Assembly (NCBI RefSeq): GCF_900129305.1
Contig: NZ_FQVB01000019.1
Location: 1-64,000 of the forward strand
Reading direction: 5' to 3'
Source of the DNA: Desulfacinum infernum DSM 9756
GTDB taxonomy: Bacteria; Desulfobacterota; Syntrophobacteria; Syntrophobacterales; DSM-9756
DNA: 64,000 bases
Shown piece after piece: positions 1-7,313 of the stretch (position 1 is the first letter of the stretch; the number at the start of each line of letters is the position of its first letter). Made by a program: the position numbers and the translations under genes. Under the pieces are notes generated by a model. The model saw nothing but the letters and a program-made list of their open reading frames with translations, did no database searches and was not told where the DNA came from.

Positions 1-2
1 TA

Positions 3-34
3 GTCGCCCCCCACGCGGGGGCGTGGATTGAAAC
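3..34 (+). CRISPR. Terminal repeat of a CRISPR array (type I-C-like repeat)
   Basis: A single 32-base repeat beginning GTCGCCCC, with a CCCCAC/GTGGGG-like inverted core and ending GTGGATTGAAAC. From memory this is the form of the type I-C repeats common in Desulfovibrio and other anaerobes. No second copy or degenerate copy follows in the next 200 bases, so this is the end of an array lying to the left of the window. In this repeat orientation the leader is normally on the 5' side, so this would be the leader-distal, oldest end. No cas gene is in the window. Only one unit is visible, so the call rests on motif recognition. Confidence 0.75.
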
Positions 35-240
35 CGCAGAGCCACGAGGGACCCGAACACTCCGGTCCGGCGTGTCGCACGGTTCTTTCGGAAATTAGGC
101 TTGTGGGCGTTTTTTGAGAATCCGTCGGCGGAACAGGTCGGCATTGCATTGGACGGGCGATGGTGGTTGAATCGGCCCCGGTGGGTGGATGGACGACGAG
201 GGTGGGGCCGGAGGGCCCCAAGACCTGTAGGGAGAGGCCG

Positions 241-2034
241 ATGTATCGAGTCGACTACGAAAGAGAGGACATGGTGATCCGGGTTCCCCGGCGGCTGGTG
301 GACGCCGAGTCGCTGTCCCGGTTCTTGGGGGACGTGACGCTCCGGAGCCTGTTGGAATCCACGGAGCATGTGGAAACGGCCCGCCGGATGGAGCGCCAGC
401 GGCGGCTGGACCAGATCCCCAAGGGCATCGCTCTGCTTCGGAACCCGGACTACAACAAGGGCACGGCCTTTACGGAGGAGGAAAAGGACGCGCTGGGCAT
501 CCGGGGATTGGTCCCGCCTAGGGTCCACACCATTCAGGAGCAGATGGCTCGCGTTCTGGAAAACATCCGCCGCAAGCCCAACGACCTGGAAAAGTACATC
601 TTCCTCATCAGCCTCCAGGACCGGAACAAGACGCTCTTCTACCGGGTGCTGCTGGAAAACATCGAGGAGCTCATGCCCATCGTCTACACGCCCACCGTGG
701 GCGAGGCCTGCCAGGAATACGGTCACATCTTTCGCCGGCCGCGCGGGATCTTCATCACACCGGACGACCGGGGCCGCATCGTGAGCCTTCTGAGAAACTG
801 GCCCCACAAGGACATCCGCATCATCGTGGTGACCGACGGCGAAAGGATCCTGGGGTTGGGGGACCTGGGGGCGGACGGCATGGGCATTCCGGTGGGAAAG
901 CTCGCCCTCTACACGGCCTGCGCCGGGATCCACCATTCCCGGACCCTTCCCGTGACCCTGGACGTGGGGACCGACAACGAAGCGCTGCTGTCCGACCCTC
1001 TCTACATCGGCGTTCGCCGGCCCCGGCTGAGGGGCGAAGAATACGACGCCCTGGTGGACGAATTCGTCATGGCGGTCCAGCACGTCTTTCCCGGGGCCCT
1101 CATCCAGTTCGAGGACTTCGCCAATCGGAACGCCTTCCGGCTGCTCCAGCGCTACCGCCATCGGGTCTGCTGCTTCAACGACGACATGCAGGGGACCGCC
1201 GCGGTCACCCTGGCGGGACTCTACGCGGCGCTTCGCCTGACCGGCGGAAGCCTCAAGGACCAGACGATCCTCTTTGTGGGCGCAGGGGAGGCCGGGCTGG
1301 GCGCGGGCGAGCTCATCGTTTCCGCCATGATCGCCGAGGGGGCGCTTCCCGAGGAGGCCCGGAGCCGCTGCTGGTTCATGGATTCCAAGGGCCTCATCGT
1401 CCGGGACCGGGACGACCTGAGCCCCCACAAGAGGGCCTTCGCCCACGCCCACCCGTTGGTGGCGGACCCGGCGGAGGCGGTGGCATCGCTCCGGCCCACG
1501 GCGCTCATCGGCGTTTCGGGACAGCCCGGGGTCTTCGACGCCCGGGTTCTAAAGGCCATGGCCCGCGTCAACGACCGGCCCGTCGTCTTCGCCCTGTCCA
1601 ATCCCACGGCCAAGGCGGAATGCACGGCCCGGGAGGCCTATGAGCACACGGACGGCCGGGTGATCTTCGCCAGCGGCAGCCCCTTCGAGCCTTTCGAATA
1701 TCGCGGCAGAACCGTCCGAACCGGCCAGGGTAACAACGTTTACATCTTCCCCGGCGTGGGCCTGGGGGTGATCACCTCCGGAGCCCGGCAGGTGACGGAC
1801 GAGATGTTCTTCGTGGCGGCCAAGACCCTGGCCCAGATGGTGCTCCCGGAGGATCTGGAGGCTGGGATGATTTTCCCTCGGCTTTCCCGCATCCGCGATG
1901 TCTCCCTTCGCATCGCCCTGGCCGTGGCCCACGTGGCCTACCGGGACGGGCTGGCCACTGTTCCCCGGCCCGAGGATCTGGAGGCCCACATCCGGTCCCT
2001 GGTCTACTACCCGGACTACGAAAACTACGTGTAG
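241..2034 (+). CDS. maeA: NAD-dependent malic enzyme (malate dehydrogenase, oxaloacetate-decarboxylating)
   Basis: Oxidatively decarboxylates malate to pyruvate with NAD+ in the cytoplasm, feeding pyruvate from C4 acids. The 597-aa protein has the malic-enzyme signature YTPTVGEACQ near residue 150, the substrate-binding region with FEDF and NDDMQGTAAV, and a dinucleotide fold FVGAGEAGLGAGE. The length fits the large MaeA type (about 560-600 aa). The ATG at 241 is preferred because GGGAGAG lies 6 bases upstream and MYRVDYERED resembles a natural N-terminus; the frame is open for another 27 codons upstream, but these are Gly/Pro-rich and look untranslated. It converges on leuA across a REP hairpin. 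Its nearness to Na+-decarboxylase genes suggests dicarboxylate metabolism, which is an inference. Confidence 0.93.
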   Translation: MYRVDYEREDMVIRVPRRLVDAESLSRFLGDVTLRSLLESTEHVETARRMERQRRLDQIPKGIALLRNPDYNKGTAFTEEEKDALGIRGLVPPRVHTIQEQMARVLENIRRKPNDLEKYIFLISLQDRNKTLFYRVLLENIEELMPIVYTPTVGEACQEYGHIFRRPRGIFITPDDRGRIVSLLRNWPHKDIRIIVVTDGERILGLGDLGADGMGIPVGKLALYTACAGIHHSRTLPVTLDVGTDNEALLSDPLYIGVRRPRLRGEEYDALVDEFVMAVQHVFPGALIQFEDFANRNAFRLLQRYRHRVCCFNDDMQGTAAVTLAGLYAALRLTGGSLKDQTILFVGAGEAGLGAGELIVSAMIAEGALPEEARSRCWFMDSKGLIVRDRDDLSPHKRAFAHAHPLVADPAEAVASLRPTALIGVSGQPGVFDARVLKAMARVNDRPVVFALSNPTAKAECTAREAYEHTDGRVIFASGSPFEPFEYRGRTVRTGQGNNVYIFPGVGLGVITSGARQVTDEMFFVAAKTLAQMVLPEDLEAGMIFPRLSRIRDVSLRIALAVAHVAYRDGLATVPRPEDLEAHIRSLVYYPDYENYV

Positions 2035-2041
2035 GCCGGTG

Positions 2042-2067
2042 CCGCGGGGCTGAAGCCCCGCGGCTAC
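2042..2067 (-). repeat. Single REP-like palindrome (GTAG class)
   Basis: On the minus strand GTAG is followed by an inverted repeat, CCGCGGGGC / GCCCCGCGG with a TTCA loop. It is the same sequence as one half of the composite elements at 9579, 38400, 51206 and 57924. It lies between the convergent maeA and leuA stop codons, where it could also help terminate transcription. There is no U-run. Confidence 0.75.
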
Positions 2068-2135
2068 GTAAGATGCCGGGTCCCTTGAGGGCCGATGAAG
2101 GAAACCCGTTCCGGGGCAGGCTCCCAGCGTTGCTC

Positions 2136-3650
2136 CTAGGCGTTGCCGTTGGCGAAGAAGCGGTTGAAGGCGTTGACGTAGGCGCGGGCGCTGGCCTCGA
2201 TCACGTCCGGGCTGGTGCCGATGCCCGAATAGATGCTTCCCCCGATTTCCACCCTCACCATGGCCTCGCCCAGAGCGTCCTTTCCCATGGTGACCGCCTT
2301 GAGGTCGTAGTCCCGAAGCTTTCCGGTTTGCCCCACGATCCGCTCAATGCAGTTGAAGACGGCGTTCACCGGGCCGTTTCCCGTGGCGGCGTCGGTGATC
2401 TTCTCCCCGTCCTTGATGAGGGTCACGGACGCCAGGGGCTGCATGGTGTTGCCGCTCATGATCTGGAGGCTGTCGAAGGTGTAGGTCTCTGGGACCTTGG
2501 TCAGTTCGATCTCCACGATGGTGGCCAGATCCTGGCTGGAGATCTCCTTTTTGCGGTCGGCCACGTTGAGGAAGCGCTTGTGGACCCTCTGGAACTGCTC
2601 GTCTGTGAGCTCATAGCCCAGCTCCTTCAGGCGATGTCTCAAGGCGGCTCGGCCGGACCGGGCGGTGAGCACCAGGCTGTGGGCCTTGATGCCCACGTCC
2701 TCGGGCCGGATGATTTCGTAGGTGGACCGGTCCTTCAGGATGCCGTCCTGGTGAATTCCCGACGAATGGGCGAAGGCGTTGGATCCCACGATGGCCTTGT
2801 TGGGCTGAACGGGAATGTTCATGAGCCGGCTCACCATGCGGCTGGTGCGGTAGATCTCCCGGGTGTTGATGGTGGTGTGGGCGTCGAAGAAGGATTCCCG
2901 GGTGCGGATGGCCATGACGATCTCTTCCAGGGACGCGTTTCCGGCGCGCTCTCCCACGCCGTTGATGGTGCATTCCACCTGTTCCGCGCCGTTTCGCACC
3001 GCCGCCAGGCTGTTGGCCACCGCCAGGCCCAGGTCGTTGTGGCAATGGACGCTCAGGATGACCTTGTCCAGGGCCGGCACCTTCTCCCGCAGGTTCCGGA
3101 TGAGCTCCCCGTACTGTTCCGGGAGGGCGTAGCCCACCGTGTCCGGCACGTTGATGACGGTGGCCCCGGCGCGGATGCACGCCTCGATCACGCGGCAAAG
3201 ATATTCGAAGTCGCTCCGGGATGCGTCCTCAGTGGAATACTCCACGTCCTCACAGTACTTCTTGGCATACTTCACCGCTTCCACCGCCTGCTGGAGGGCG
3301 CTTTCCCGGTCCCGGCGAAGTTTCTTCTGGAGATGGATGTCGGAGGATCCCAAAAAGACGTGGATTCGGGGCCGTTCCGCCTTCTTCACGGCCTCCCAGG
3401 CGATGTCGATGTCCTGCTGGACGGCCCGGGCGAGACCGGCAATGACCGGTCCCTTCACCTGTTCCGCCACCGTCTGCACCGCCTTCAGGTCTTCCGGCGA
3501 CGAGCACGGGAACCCGGCTTCGATCACGTCCACTCCCAGTCGCGCCAATTGTTCCGCAATTTCCAGCTTCTGCCTCCGATTGAGCTTGGCTCCAGGGACC
3601 TGCTCGCCATCCCTCAGGGTGGTGTCGAAAATATGGATCTTTCGGCTCAT
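2136..3650 (-). CDS. leuA: 2-isopropylmalate synthase
   Basis: Condenses 2-oxoisovalerate with acetyl-CoA, the first committed step of leucine synthesis. The 504-aa product is the long form with a C-terminal allosteric (leucine-sensing) domain. Visible motifs are FDTTLRDGEQVPG at the N-terminus, the metal-binding HCHNDLGLA near residue 200, and GVGERAGNASLEE. The start at 3650 (MSRKIHIFDTT) matches where the family begins and has AAAGGA 8 bases upstream. However, the frame is open further upstream and an ATG at 3755 has a perfect AAGGAGGTGA 8 bases ahead of it, which would add 35 residues. Expression is very likely controlled by the leader peptide and attenuator at 3797-3948. leuB, leuC and leuD are not in the window. 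Confidence 0.95.
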   Translation of the reverse strand: MSRKIHIFDTTLRDGEQVPGAKLNRRQKLEIAEQLARLGVDVIEAGFPCSSPEDLKAVQTVAEQVKGPVIAGLARAVQQDIDIAWEAVKKAERPRIHVFLGSSDIHLQKKLRRDRESALQQAVEAVKYAKKYCEDVEYSTEDASRSDFEYLCRVIEACIRAGATVINVPDTVGYALPEQYGELIRNLREKVPALDKVILSVHCHNDLGLAVANSLAAVRNGAEQVECTINGVGERAGNASLEEIVMAIRTRESFFDAHTTINTREIYRTSRMVSRLMNIPVQPNKAIVGSNAFAHSSGIHQDGILKDRSTYEIIRPEDVGIKAHSLVLTARSGRAALRHRLKELGYELTDEQFQRVHKRFLNVADRKKEISSQDLATIVEIELTKVPETYTFDSLQIMSGNTMQPLASVTLIKDGEKITDAATGNGPVNAVFNCIERIVGQTGKLRDYDLKAVTMGKDALGEAMVRVEIGGSIYSGIGTSPDVIEASARAYVNAFNRFFANGNA

Positions 3651-3796
3651 GGTCGATTCCTTTCTTCGGGTGGTGTTCTTGTTTCGGTTTCCGTTCTTCG
3701 TGGTGCTCAACGGACCACAGGCATCACACAAATCCACTGGGCCATCCAGTCCCATGCCCATCACCTCCTTTCCGTTTGGTCTCGGGCCGATTCCAA

Positions 3797-3829
3797 TAAA
3801 AAAGGCCATGGGGTGGAACCCATGGCCTT
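3797..3829 (-). terminator. Intrinsic terminator acting as leucine attenuator
   Basis: On the minus strand an 11-bp perfect stem (AAGGCCATGGG with CCCATGGCCTT, 6-base loop) is followed by six T residues. It lies between the stop codon of a leucine-rich leader peptide (3853) and leuA. That is the classical layout of translation-coupled attenuation. The competing antiterminator pairing was not worked out. Confidence 0.85.
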
Positions 3830-3852
3830 CGCGTCCTTGTTGCTTGTTGCCG

Positions 3853-3948
3853 TTACGTGGCGCACACACGGAAGACGAAGGGTTCCCCCACCTGGGTCCC
3901 GAGGCTAAGCAACAGGAGCAATAGCAGGCTAAGCAGGTTGCGGGACAT
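3853..3948 (-). CDS. leuL: Leucine-rich leader peptide (leuL-type attenuator peptide)
   Basis: A 31-codon reading frame starting ATG TCC CGC AAC and containing ten leucine codons within positions 5-16: two, then a serine, then seven in a row, a serine, and one more. All common leucine codon types are used (CTG, CTT, CTA, TTG, CTC). AGGA lies 8 bases before the ATG. It stops at TAA 24 bases before the terminator stem. Slow translation at low leucyl-tRNA would stall the ribosome in the leucine run and let leuA transcription proceed. It is too short for standard gene callers. The function is inferred from the codon content and layout. Confidence 0.88.
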   Translation of the reverse strand: MSRNLLSLLLLLLLSLGTQVGEPFVFRVCAT

Positions 3949-4005
3949 GTTCGTCTTCCTTCGTCCTTCCCGGGCCGGTTGGCGCTTCGTGGTGCCCCGG
4001 TCCGA

Positions 4006-4137
4006 TCAAATGCTCAGGGCGATCCAGAAAGAGACGGCGATCTCCACAAAAAAGAGAAAGGCGTAGAGCACGTACTTATGGAGGGGAAAATCCTCGATGA
4101 TTCGGTTCGCCTCTTCCATCACACGGATTGCGTCCAT
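4006..4137 (-). CDS. Small membrane protein, 43 aa, function unknown
   Basis: Starts at an ATG with AGGAGGG 5 bases upstream, a strong ribosome binding site. It encodes an acidic amphipathic N-terminal half (MDAIRVMEEANRIIEDFPLH) and then one hydrophobic helix (YVLYAFLFFVEIAVSFWIAL) ending after LSI. It lies 57 bases upstream of the leuL start and on the same strand, so it may be carried on the leu transcript. I do not recognise the family. Support is the ribosome site, the complete frame and the clean membrane segment; the absence of homology evidence keeps confidence moderate. Confidence 0.6.
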   Translation of the reverse strand: MDAIRVMEEANRIIEDFPLHKYVLYAFLFFVEIAVSFWIALSI

Positions 4138-4257
4138 GAGGCCCTCCTGCGCCGTGAACCGCCGTTGAAACCTGATGTCGCGTTTCCTTGTGCACTGCCG
4201 ACCGCCTCACTAATATAGGAGAGCCGAAGGACAGATCAAGCAAAAAGTGGAGAGACG

Positions 4258-5598
4258 ATGAATCCTGCCGCGAGGGTGCTGGAAAAGATGCCGGAGGAGG
4301 CCCGGCGCATGGGATCCCTGCTGACCCAGGCGGGCTACAGGTTCTGGGTGGTGGGGGGCGTGGTGCGCGACGCCCTCCTGGAGCGGCTTCCAACCGATTG
4401 GGATTTTTCCACCGACGCTCCGGTGGAAGCTCTCATCCGGCTTCTTTCCCCTTCCTTTCGTGTGATCCCCGTGGGGCTGCGCCACGGCACGGTCCACGTG
4501 CTCACGGCCCACGGGGCCATGGAAGTGACCAGCTGGGAGGGCAACGGCTCTCAGGCCGTGCTGGACGATCTCAGGCGCCGGGACTTCACCGTGAACGCCC
4601 TGGCGGTGTCCTTTCCCGACGGCACCCTGCTGGATCCCTTCGGCGGACGAAGGGATCTGGAACGGCGGCGCCTGCGGGGCGTGGACGATCCCCTGGCCCG
4701 CTTCCGGGAAGATCCCCTGCGGGTGCTTCGGGCAAGCCGTTTCGCCGCCACACTGGGGCTCCACGCCACCCCCAAGACGCTCCGGTGCCTTCGGCAGGCG
4801 GCGCCTTGGCTCCAAGAGACCGCCACGGAGCGCGTCCGGGAGGAGCTCTTCAAGCTGCTCACGGGGCCCTGGGTAGTGGAAGGCCTGGAACTGGCCCGAC
4901 GAACCGGCGTGCTGGAAGTGGTGATTCCGGAACTCCTGGAAGGATACCGGAAGAAGCAAAACCATTACCACGCCCACGACATCTACCACCACACCCTTTA
5001 CGCGGTGCACCACAGCCCGGCGCGGATCCGGGTGCGCCTGGCCGCTCTGTTGCACGACATCGCCAAACCGAGAGTCCGGAAAAAGATCCGGGGCGTCTTT
5101 CGTTTCTTCGGCCACGACAAGGAAAACGCCGGGATGGCGCAAAGCATCCTGGAGCGTTGGCTCGTTCCCAAGAAGCTGGCCGAGGAGGTGTGCATCCTGG
5201 TGGCCAACCACATGGTGCACGGCACTGACTGCTGGAAGGACGGGGCCGTGAGGCGCCTCATCCACCGGGTGGGAGAGCCGCTCCTGGAGGACCTCCTGGA
5301 TCTGATGGCTGCGGATCGGATGGCCCACGGAACGGAGGCGGCGGCCGGGGAGGAGTCCGTGGAACGGCTGCGACAGCGGATCGCAAGGATTCTGGCGGAA
5401 AAGCCCGCCCTGGATCTTTCGGCCCTCGCCGTGGACGGCCGGGATGTCATGGCCGCGCTGGGCATCGGCCCCGGTCCTCAGGTGGGACGGGTGCTCAAAA
5501 GGGTCCACCGGATCGTCCTGGAGGATCCCGCTATGAACCGGCGGGACGTGCTGCTGGCGTGGATACGGGAGAAGGGACGGGATGTGAGTGATGAGTGA
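4258..5598 (+). CDS. cca: CCA-adding tRNA nucleotidyltransferase with HD domain
   Basis: Adds or repairs the 3' CCA of tRNA using CTP and ATP. The 446-aa class II enzyme shows the nucleotidyltransferase motif GGVVRDALL, the metal-binding pair in DWDFSTDAP (residues about 42-50), the RRDFTVNALA motif, RFREDPLRVLRA, and then an HD phosphohydrolase-like domain with LLHDIAKP around residue 260. GGAGAG precedes the ATG at 4258. The last codons (DVSDE, stop) are read from the beginning of a 7-bp tandem repeat array, so the C-terminus is set by the repeat. A poly(A) polymerase cannot be wholly excluded, but tRNAs in this window encode CCA, so the role would be repair. Confidence 0.9.
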   Translation: MNPAARVLEKMPEEARRMGSLLTQAGYRFWVVGGVVRDALLERLPTDWDFSTDAPVEALIRLLSPSFRVIPVGLRHGTVHVLTAHGAMEVTSWEGNGSQAVLDDLRRRDFTVNALAVSFPDGTLLDPFGGRRDLERRRLRGVDDPLARFREDPLRVLRASRFAATLGLHATPKTLRCLRQAAPWLQETATERVREELFKLLTGPWVVEGLELARRTGVLEVVIPELLEGYRKKQNHYHAHDIYHHTLYAVHHSPARIRVRLAALLHDIAKPRVRKKIRGVFRFFGHDKENAGMAQSILERWLVPKKLAEEVCILVANHMVHGTDCWKDGAVRRLIHRVGEPLLEDLLDLMAADRMAHGTEAAAGEESVERLRQRIARILAEKPALDLSALAVDGRDVMAALGIGPGPQVGRVLKRVHRIVLEDPAMNRRDVLLAWIREKGRDVSDE

Positions 5599-5741
5599 TG
5601 AGTGAGGGGTGAGGGGTGAGGGGTGAGGGGTGAGGGGTGAGGAGTGAGGGGTGAGGAGTGAGGAGTGAGGAGTGAGGGGTGAGGAGTGAGGGGTGAGGAG
5701 TGAGGAGTGAGGAGTGAGGAGTGAGGAGTGAGGAGTGAGGA
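5588..5741 (+). repeat. Heptanucleotide tandem array, 22 units (GTGATGA, GTGAGGG, GTGAGGA)
   Basis: Twenty-two uninterrupted 7-bp units: two GTGATGA followed by eight GTGAGGG and twelve GTGAGGA in mixed order. The array begins inside the cca coding region and contains its stop codon. The purine-rich strand is entirely on plus, giving a long polypurine-like tract. Counted directly from the bases. Confidence 0.97.
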
Positions 5742-5782
5742 GTGGCGGCGGGGGATTGTTTCGAGACCAGCAGAGAACCAAT

Positions 5783-5831
5783 AGCTGACAGCTGACAGCT
5801 GAAAACTGAAAGCTGAAAACTGAAAACTGAA
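5783..5831 (+). repeat. Second heptanucleotide array, 7 units (AGCTGAC / AACTGAA)
   Basis: Seven 7-bp units: AGCTGAC twice, AGCTGAA, AACTGAA, AGCTGAA, AACTGAA, AACTGAA. It is 41 bases after the first array and 29 bases before the ATG of the queuosine-salvage gene, so it would lie in that gene's 5' untranslated region. The sequence is unrelated to the first array, but the period is the same. Confidence 0.95.
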
Positions 5832-5860
5832 AACCACAAACCCACACAGAAAGGCAACCC

Positions 5861-6832
5861 ATGGAACCCTTTCCCGTTTTGCCGTCCGTGGAGGTGGTGG
5901 TCCGACGTGCCCGGTGGGTGCGGTTTTGCCCGGAGGCGGTGGAGTCGGCGGTGGCCCGCTGGGGCGGCGAGCTCCAGTGCGCCGGCACTTGGGACGAGCC
6001 GTTTCACTTTGCCGACGGAACGGAGGAGACGGCCCGCTGGATCTTCGTTCTGGACGTGCTGAATCACTGCTTCTGGCCCGATCCCGGTGAGCCGGTCTGG
6101 GGCGTGGAGCTGGAGGGGACCTTCTATTCGGGATACGCGGGCCTGGCGGCGGCCCTCAAAAAGGCTCATCTTCGAGGCGTCCCGCTCACCGACGCCGCCT
6201 ACCTGGCGACCCTGCCGGAAGAGGACCTGAAGCGGGTCTTTTCCGGCAGGGGATCCATCCCGCTCTTTGCGGAAAGGGTCCACAACCTTCGGGAAGCGGG
6301 CCGGGTGCTCCTGGAACGCTGGGGCGGCGACGTGGTTCGAATCATCGAGGCGGCGGAAGGCTCGGCGTGTCGCCTGGCTTCCCTGTGCGCCCGGGAGTTT
6401 CCCAGCTTTCGCGATGAGGCGGAGCTGGACGGCCGGACCGTCTATTTCTGGAAGAGGGCCCAGATCTTTGCGGCGGATCTGGCCGCCGCATTCCGGGGAG
6501 AGGGGTTGGGGGCTTTTCGAGACCTGGCGCGTCTCACCGCCTTTGCCGACTACAAACTGCCGCAGGTCCTGCGCGAGTTGGGCATCCTGGAATACGCTCC
6601 GGAGCTGGCCGGCAAGGTGGACCGTCGGGAACTCCTGGAGCCGGGGTCCAGGGAGGAAGTGGAGATCCGCGCTTTGACCGTTTGGGCCGTGGAGCGCCTC
6701 AAAGAGGCCTTCCACCGCGCCGGGTTCGCCCAAGTGACCAGCTCCCGGGTGGACCACTGGCTCTGGTCCCTGGGCCAGCTGGAGCCCTTCCGAAAGCGCC
6801 CCTACCACCGCTGTCGCACCATCTATTACTGA
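5861..6832 (+). CDS. Queuosine salvage protein (queuosine 5'-phosphate N-glycosylase family, DUF2419)
   Basis: The family releases queuine from queuosine 5'-phosphate so that the base can be reused for tRNA modification. The 323-aa protein matches by its all-helical body and by motifs I associate with the family: GYAGLAAALKKA, IPLFAERVHNLREAG, FWKRAQIFAADL and ADYKLPQVLRELGIL, plus the terminal PYHRCRTIYY. AAAGG lies 8 bases before the ATG. Its promoter region contains the two heptanucleotide arrays. queD, a de novo queuosine gene, is also in the window (55941), so the organism may both make and recycle the modification; that is inferred. Confidence 0.82.
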   Translation: MEPFPVLPSVEVVVRRARWVRFCPEAVESAVARWGGELQCAGTWDEPFHFADGTEETARWIFVLDVLNHCFWPDPGEPVWGVELEGTFYSGYAGLAAALKKAHLRGVPLTDAAYLATLPEEDLKRVFSGRGSIPLFAERVHNLREAGRVLLERWGGDVVRIIEAAEGSACRLASLCAREFPSFRDEAELDGRTVYFWKRAQIFAADLAAAFRGEGLGAFRDLARLTAFADYKLPQVLRELGILEYAPELAGKVDRRELLEPGSREEVEIRALTVWAVERLKEAFHRAGFAQVTSSRVDHWLWSLGQLEPFRKRPYHRCRTIYY

Positions 6833-6904
6833 AAACCTAACGATCATGGCGTGCTCGCCACCTCGCATTGGATGAAAGAGCCTGCATCGGGGTGCTGTCC
6901 GCCT

Positions 6905-6995
6905 TGTGGGAGCGCCGCAGGCGCGATCAACCGCGGGCGGCCCCACCGCCATGGAATGGTCGGCCACCCGCGTCGCGGCTTTCGCCGCTCCCACA
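6905..6995. repeat. Imperfect inverted repeat with TGTGGGAGCG ends
   Basis: TGTGGGAGCG at the left is matched by CGCTCCCACA at the right, with GC-rich partial palindromes between them. The ends resemble REP-like intergenic repeats known from many Proteobacteria. It is the first of two elements in the 481-base gap between the salvage gene and the TRAP permease; I see no gene in that gap. Confidence 0.6.
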
Positions 6996-7083
6996 GGTGA
7001 AGTTAACCCTGCACGGTGTTGATGCGAGCTCACAATGTTCTTGCAACATACTGAAAATAGAGATTTGTCACATTCAACTGGAC

Positions 7084-7233
7084 GATTTTTTCTTCGGGTG
7101 TCTCTTACACCGCGTGATTCGCGGGCGGGGATAAACCCCGTCCCTACCCAATGGGTCCGTGCGTTTTTGTAGGGGCTGGCTTTATGCCCGCCCTTCAGGA
7201 CCTGTCCATGAGAAAGAATCGTCCAATTCAGGT
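7084..7233 (+). repeat. Dispersed repeat element, second GTAG class, copy 1
   Basis: About 150 bases from GATTTTTTCTTCGGGTGTC to GTCCAATTCAGGT, nearly identical to 18759-18907 and, more loosely, to 57688-57798. It contains a hairpin of the form GGGCGGGG-ATAAA-CCCCG(C/T)CC ending in CTAC, followed by a facing TTGTAGGGGC... hairpin. GTAG tetranucleotides therefore flank both stems. Confidence 0.85.
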
Positions 7234-7242
7234 GAAAAACAT

Positions 7243-7276
7243 AAAAAAACCGGATCCGCCGTGGGGGCGGATCCGG
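7243..7276 (-). terminator. Rho-independent terminator of the TRAP operon
   Basis: On the minus strand a perfect 11-bp stem CCGGATCCGCC / GGCGGATCCGG with a 5-base loop is followed by seven T residues. It lies 37 bases after the permease stop codon. Confidence 0.92.
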
Positions 7277-7313
7277 CATCCACAGGAGGGAGGGAGAAAC
7301 CTGACGGGAACCG

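Noticed and set aside
2073-3908. Long open frame on plus across leuA (611 codons)
   Set aside because: It is the antisense shadow of leuA. Its translation has no recognisable motif, and leuA has intact catalytic motifs on the minus strand. GC-rich codon bias leaves such mirror frames open.
5588-5741. CRISPR array
   Set aside because: Units are 7 bp and contiguous with no spacers.
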